Of a stretch of DNA of 7,751 bases, positions 4,753 to 7,751 are shown piece after piece. How positions within the stretch are numbered: position 1 is the first letter of the stretch; the number at the start of each line of letters is the position of its first letter. The notes under the pieces were generated by a model. The model was given only the letters and a program-made list of their open reading frames with translations. It ran no database searches and had not been told where the DNA came from. The translations under genes were made by a program, and so were the position numbers. Source of the stretch: Chloroflexota bacterium (GTDB lineage: Bacteria; Chloroflexota; Chloroflexia; Thermomicrobiales; UBA6265); the NCBI GenBank assembly GCA_023423795.1, contig JAFAEX010000190.1, positions 1-7,751 on the forward strand. Reading direction: 5' to 3'.

Positions 4753-7589
4753 TCCTTGTCCGGCTCGAACTGGAGAACTTCCGGCAGTACGCCGGCGAGC
4801 ACGTCATCGAGATCCCGGAAGAAGCCACCATCGCCGTGGTCGGCCGCAACGGCGCTGGCAAGACGACGCTGTTCCAGGCCATCGAGTGGTGCCTCTACGG
4901 CCACCCTCCGGCGGGCGAACTGGCGACCCACGGAGCAACCGGGCAGGCGCGGGTTGCGCTGACGCTTCGCGACCACGAAGGGATCGACTGGGTCGTCGAG
5001 CGCAACGCCGGGCGTCGCGGCGACCGGGCGGCGACCGTCTACAGGGCCGAAGCACCGGAGTCGCCGCTGGCGCAGGGCAAGGTCGCCGTCACCGAATTCG
5101 TGGCCCGCAAGCTGGTCGGCCTCGGCCACAAGGCGTTCGTCTCGACCTTCTTCACCCGGCAGAAGGAACTGGCGTTCCTCTCCGAGTACCCGCCGACGCA
5201 GCGCCGCCGGGAGGTGATGAAGCTCCTCGGCTACGACGCGATCTGGACGGCGCAGGCCGACATCGCCGAGCGCCGCAAGACCGCGACGGCGGACGCCGAG
5301 CGGGAGGGAAAGCAGTTCGACGCCGCCTACGGCGAGCGCGACCTCCCACGTGACGTGCGGGATGCCTCGGCCGCGGTGCGGGAGCAGGAAACCGCCGCTG
5401 CCTCGGCGGAACAGGAGCACGCCGCCGCCGTGGCCGCCCACGCCGCGGCCCAGGCGGACCTCGACCGCTGGCGCGGGCTCGAAGGACGGCACCAGGGTTT
5501 CCAGCTCGAACTGTCCCGGCTGCGCGGCGATACCGCCGTGGCGATGGAGTCCGCGGGCGCGGCCCGCAACGGGTTGCAGCGGCTGGACGCCGAGGCGGTT
5601 CGTCGTGTAGGGATCGCGGCGACGGCGGCGATGGAGGCGGAACGCGCGCAGGCCGTTGCTGCCTGGGAATCCGAGCGTCGCCGGGCGGATGAGGCGGCGC
5701 GGGTGCGGAACGACGCGGCGAAGGCAGAGCGCGGGTTGGCCGCGCTGGCTGGCCAGCTTCGTTCGACGGTTGTCCGCATCGACACCGGCCACGGCCTGCC
5801 CGAATGGACATGGCACGACGTCCCGGTTGCCGACCTGCCGGCGCAGGCCGCGCGGCTGCTCGATGTCATCGACGGCATCGACGTCACCGAGGTCTGCGAG
5901 CGGGCCGAACAGCTTCGGCAACTCCTGGACGCGCAGGAGCGAGTTAAGGTGGCGGTGGCCAAGGCGGAGCGGTTCCGGGCTGCCCGCGAGGATCTGCGTC
6001 GCCAACGTGCAGCAAAACTGGACGGGCACGATCCGGCCGCGGAGATCGCTGCCGCCATCGCCGCCCGCGACGAAGCAGACTGGCGGGCCGCCGACGCCGG
6101 GAAGGCGCTCGGCATCGCCAGCGCCGAGATCGGCCGGTTGCGGCCCCTCGTGACCCGGCTCAACGATCGGCAGGTCGGCGAGCACTGTCCGACGTGCGAC
6201 CGTCCGTTTACCAACGACGACCTCGGCGAAACCCTCGACTACCTGCGCGGTCAACTCGCCAGTGCCGAAGCCGACGAGCGCGCGGGGTTGGACCTCCAGC
6301 AGACCGCGCTCGCCGACCGCGCGGCTGCACTTGCCGCTGAAAAGGCGGCGCGCGATTTGCAGGCCGAAGCCGACCGGCTGGAGGAGCGGATCGCGTCGGC
6401 GGCGCACCACATCGCGGAGGCCGACAACGACGTTCGGTTGGCCGAAGAAGACCTTGCCGGCCGGTTGCGGCGCCTTAGACTAACCAACGTGCCGGACAAG
6501 GCGGTCATCGAGGCAGAAACCGCATGGGCGGATGTGGCGACGGCGCTCGGCCGCGCACGTTCCGGCATCGAGCAGGCCCGCGAGCGGGCCGAGGCGGGGT
6601 TGGACGACCTGCGCGAGATGCGGGATCGCCTTGCGTCGCTGGCCGACGTCGCCTACGACGCGGCCGCGCACGACGAGGCCGTCCGTGCCCACAACGAGGC
6701 GCGGGACGCCGTTGCCCGCCTGTTGGAGATCGACGCCCAACTGGCTCGCCGCCCGGAGTACGAGAACGCGCTGGCCGGGGCAGAGGCGCGTATCGCCGGA
6801 CTCCAGGGTGAAACCGACAGGATCACGGCGGAGCAAGGCGCGCTCGGGTTCGATCCGCAGGCGCTGGCCGGGGCCGCGGCGGCGGAGCAGGCGACGCGAG
6901 CGGAGGAGCGCGCCGCCGATGGCCGGCTTTCGCTTGCTCGCCGGACGGTGGAAGACGCGCGCCGTCGCCACGATGTGCTGGTCGAGGACGAGCGGCGGAT
7001 GCGCCAGTGGCTCGACCGCATCGAGGCACTGAAGCGGGAGGCGAACAACCTCAGCCGGATGTACGACGAGTTCAGCGCCTTCGACCGCCACGTGGCCGGG
7101 CTGGTCAAACCGGAGATCGCCGACCGTACCGCCGACTACCTCGCCTCGGTCACGGACGGCCATTACGACAAGGTGGAGTTGACCGACGATTTCGGGCTGC
7201 GGGTGTTCGACGACGGCGAGGCGTTCTCGATCGACACCTTCTCCGGCGGCGAGCGCGACGTGGCCGCGCTGTGCGCGCGGCTGGCGTTGTCCTCGGTCAT
7301 CGCGGCGCAGGCCGAGACGAAGCGCCCGCCGTCGTTCCTCGTGCTGGACGAGGTGTTCGGCTCCCTCGACCAGGACCGGCGGCGGTTGGTGCTGGAAACG
7401 CTGGGCCGCCTCGCCGGAGGCGACGGCGAGGGCGCGTCGGCGCTGGCGCTGCGCCAACTCTTCATCATCAGCCACATCGAGGACGTCAACGAGTCCGAGG
7501 TCGTCGATGAGGCGTGGCGGGTGGTGGAAGAGCGCGGGGCAAGCCGGGTCGTCCGCGGCCACGGGGAGGGCGCGCTGGGCGCGTTGTGA
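4749..7589 (+). CDS. sbcC: Rad50/SbcC-type SMC-like ATPase with zinc hook
   Basis: Rad50 is the ABC-type ATPase that clamps DNA, gates the Mre11 nuclease and tethers ends through a zinc hook on a long coiled coil. Visible features, numbered from the GTG: the N-terminal half domain starts with LVRLELENFRQY and Walker A GRNGAGKT (32-39, K38). The Q-loop is FFTRQKE (Q138). The first coiled arm runs about 203-475, interrupted by a Pro/Trp-rich stretch at 345-364. The hook is CPTC (C480, C483). The return arm runs about 490-780. The C-terminal half domain has signature FSGGE (831-835), Walker B VLDE (D867/E868), D-loop GSLD (871-874) and switch His H909 in FIISH. All ATPase elements are intact. 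At 946 aa it lies within the family range. The 4-nt overlap with mre11 and its AGGAGG support this start. It is the last gene of the operon and is followed by a hairpin and a large inverted repeat. Confidence 0.95.
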   Translation: MILVRLELENFRQYAGEHVIEIPEEATIAVVGRNGAGKTTLFQAIEWCLYGHPPAGELATHGATGQARVALTLRDHEGIDWVVERNAGRRGDRAATVYRAEAPESPLAQGKVAVTEFVARKLVGLGHKAFVSTFFTRQKELAFLSEYPPTQRRREVMKLLGYDAIWTAQADIAERRKTATADAEREGKQFDAAYGERDLPRDVRDASAAVREQETAAASAEQEHAAAVAAHAAAQADLDRWRGLEGRHQGFQLELSRLRGDTAVAMESAGAARNGLQRLDAEAVRRVGIAATAAMEAERAQAVAAWESERRRADEAARVRNDAAKAERGLAALAGQLRSTVVRIDTGHGLPEWTWHDVPVADLPAQAARLLDVIDGIDVTEVCERAEQLRQLLDAQERVKVAVAKAERFRAAREDLRRQRAAKLDGHDPAAEIAAAIAARDEADWRAADAGKALGIASAEIGRLRPLVTRLNDRQVGEHCPTCDRPFTNDDLGETLDYLRGQLASAEADERAGLDLQQTALADRAAALAAEKAARDLQAEADRLEERIASAAHHIAEADNDVRLAEEDLAGRLRRLRLTNVPDKAVIEAETAWADVATALGRARSGIEQARERAEAGLDDLREMRDRLASLADVAYDAAAHDEAVRAHNEARDAVARLLEIDAQLARRPEYENALAGAEARIAGLQGETDRITAEQGALGFDPQALAGAAAAEQATRAEERAADGRLSLARRTVEDARRRHDVLVEDERRMRQWLDRIEALKREANNLSRMYDEFSAFDRHVAGLVKPEIADRTADYLASVTDGHYDKVELTDDFGLRVFDDGEAFSIDTFSGGERDVAALCARLALSSVIAAQAETKRPPSFLVLDEVFGSLDQDRRRLVLETLGRLAGGDGEGASALALRQLFIISHIEDVNESEVVDEAWRVVEERGASRVVRGHGEGALGAL

Positions 7590-7609
7590 TCCCAACGTCC
7601 GGCTTGGAA

Positions 7610-7622
7610 CCGGGAATCCCGG
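7610..7622 (+). terminator. Small GC hairpin after rad50, possible weak terminator
   Basis: CCGGG-AAT-CCCGG forms a 5-bp stem starting 20 nt after the rad50 stop. It is followed by CCAAATAG rather than a T-tract, so it lacks the hallmark of an intrinsic terminator. It could slow polymerase or protect the 3' end together with the larger inverted repeat just downstream. Termination may instead depend on Rho. Confidence 0.3.
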
Positions 7623-7630
7623 CCAAATAG

Positions 7631-7714
7631 CGTCATCCCGAGCCTGTCGAGGGATCTCGTCGTCGTCCCGATCGCGGGAGAAATACGAGATCCCTCGACA
7701 ATCTCGGGATGACG
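7631..7714. repeat. 84-bp near-perfect inverted repeat, REP/MITE-like
   Basis: Arms of 29 bases at 7631-7659 and 7686-7714 pair at 27 positions; the two mismatches lie together at 7643-7644 against 7701-7702. Each arm reads CGTCATCCCGAG, four variable bases, then TCGAGGGATCTCG. The 26-base loop contains a second perfect hairpin, TCCCG-ATCG-CGGGA (7666-7679). The word pattern (CATCCCGAG...GAGGGATCTC) resembles palindromic elements I recall as dispersed in many high-GC bacterial genomes, but copy number here cannot be seen. No flanking direct repeat suggesting a target duplication is evident and it encodes no protein. It could be a non-autonomous palindromic element that also acts as a bidirectional transcription barrier. 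The structure itself is certain; the origin is inference. Confidence 0.75.
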
Positions 7715-7751
7715 GGAGGGGCGGTATCGCGGTGACGCGGTCGGCCAATAC

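Noticed and set aside
4647..6410. Long open frame of 587 codons on the - strand across mre11/rad50
   Set aside because: Antisense to the Walker A and coiled-coil region of Rad50; composition is Arg-rich with no domain. A shadow of high-GC codon bias.
6480..7748. 422-codon - strand frame starting in the downstream palindrome
   Set aside because: Its first residues come from the inverted repeat and the rest is antisense to the Rad50 C-terminal ATPase domain; no family features seen.

Overview
The window is high-GC DNA, roughly two-thirds G+C by eye, densely coding on the + strand. It carries one four-gene operon for DNA end processing, in the order nurA, herA, mre11 (sbcD), rad50 (sbcC). Shine-Dalgarno sequences, ATG/GTG starts and 4-nt stop/start overlaps point to a bacterium. 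A HerA/NurA pair joined to Mre11/Rad50, the high GC, and a dispersed-repeat-like palindrome behind the operon would fit a Chloroflexota/Thermomicrobia-like lineage. That placement is an inference; there is no rRNA or other marker here to test it.

Layout. Positions 1-199 form the leader. No gene is recognised there, and I cannot tell whether its first bases are the end of an upstream gene. It holds an extended -10 element (TGG-TAATCT, 141-149), followed at once by GAAC-GAAC-GTTC (151-162), which matches the Gram-positive LexA (SOS) box core GAAC-N4-GTTC. nurA follows (200 or 182 to 1282), then herA (1279-3522, overlapping by 4 nt). After a 45-nt gap comes mre11 (GTG start, 3568-4752), then rad50 (GTG start, 4749-7589, overlapping by 4 nt). 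Positions 7590-7751 are non-coding. They contain a short GC hairpin (7610-7622) and an 84-bp nearly perfect inverted repeat with a smaller hairpin in its loop (7631-7714).

How the genes fit together. Mre11 is a Mn-dependent nuclease that works with the ABC-type ATPase Rad50, which tethers DNA through a zinc hook; together they recognise and trim double-strand ends. HerA is a hexameric FtsK/HerA-family translocase that drives the NurA nuclease to resect ends into 3' single strands for recombination. All four proteins retain most of their diagnostic residues. The exception is HerA, whose only P-loop candidate (GQSGLATKT) departs from GxxGxGK[ST] while its Walker B is intact. The putative SOS box would put the whole resection machine under DNA-damage control. 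The gene order differs from the usual archaeal herA-mre11-rad50-nurA arrangement.

The main points for follow-up are the SOS-like box, the unusual HerA P-loop, the four-gene coupling in a bacterium, and the downstream inverted repeat.
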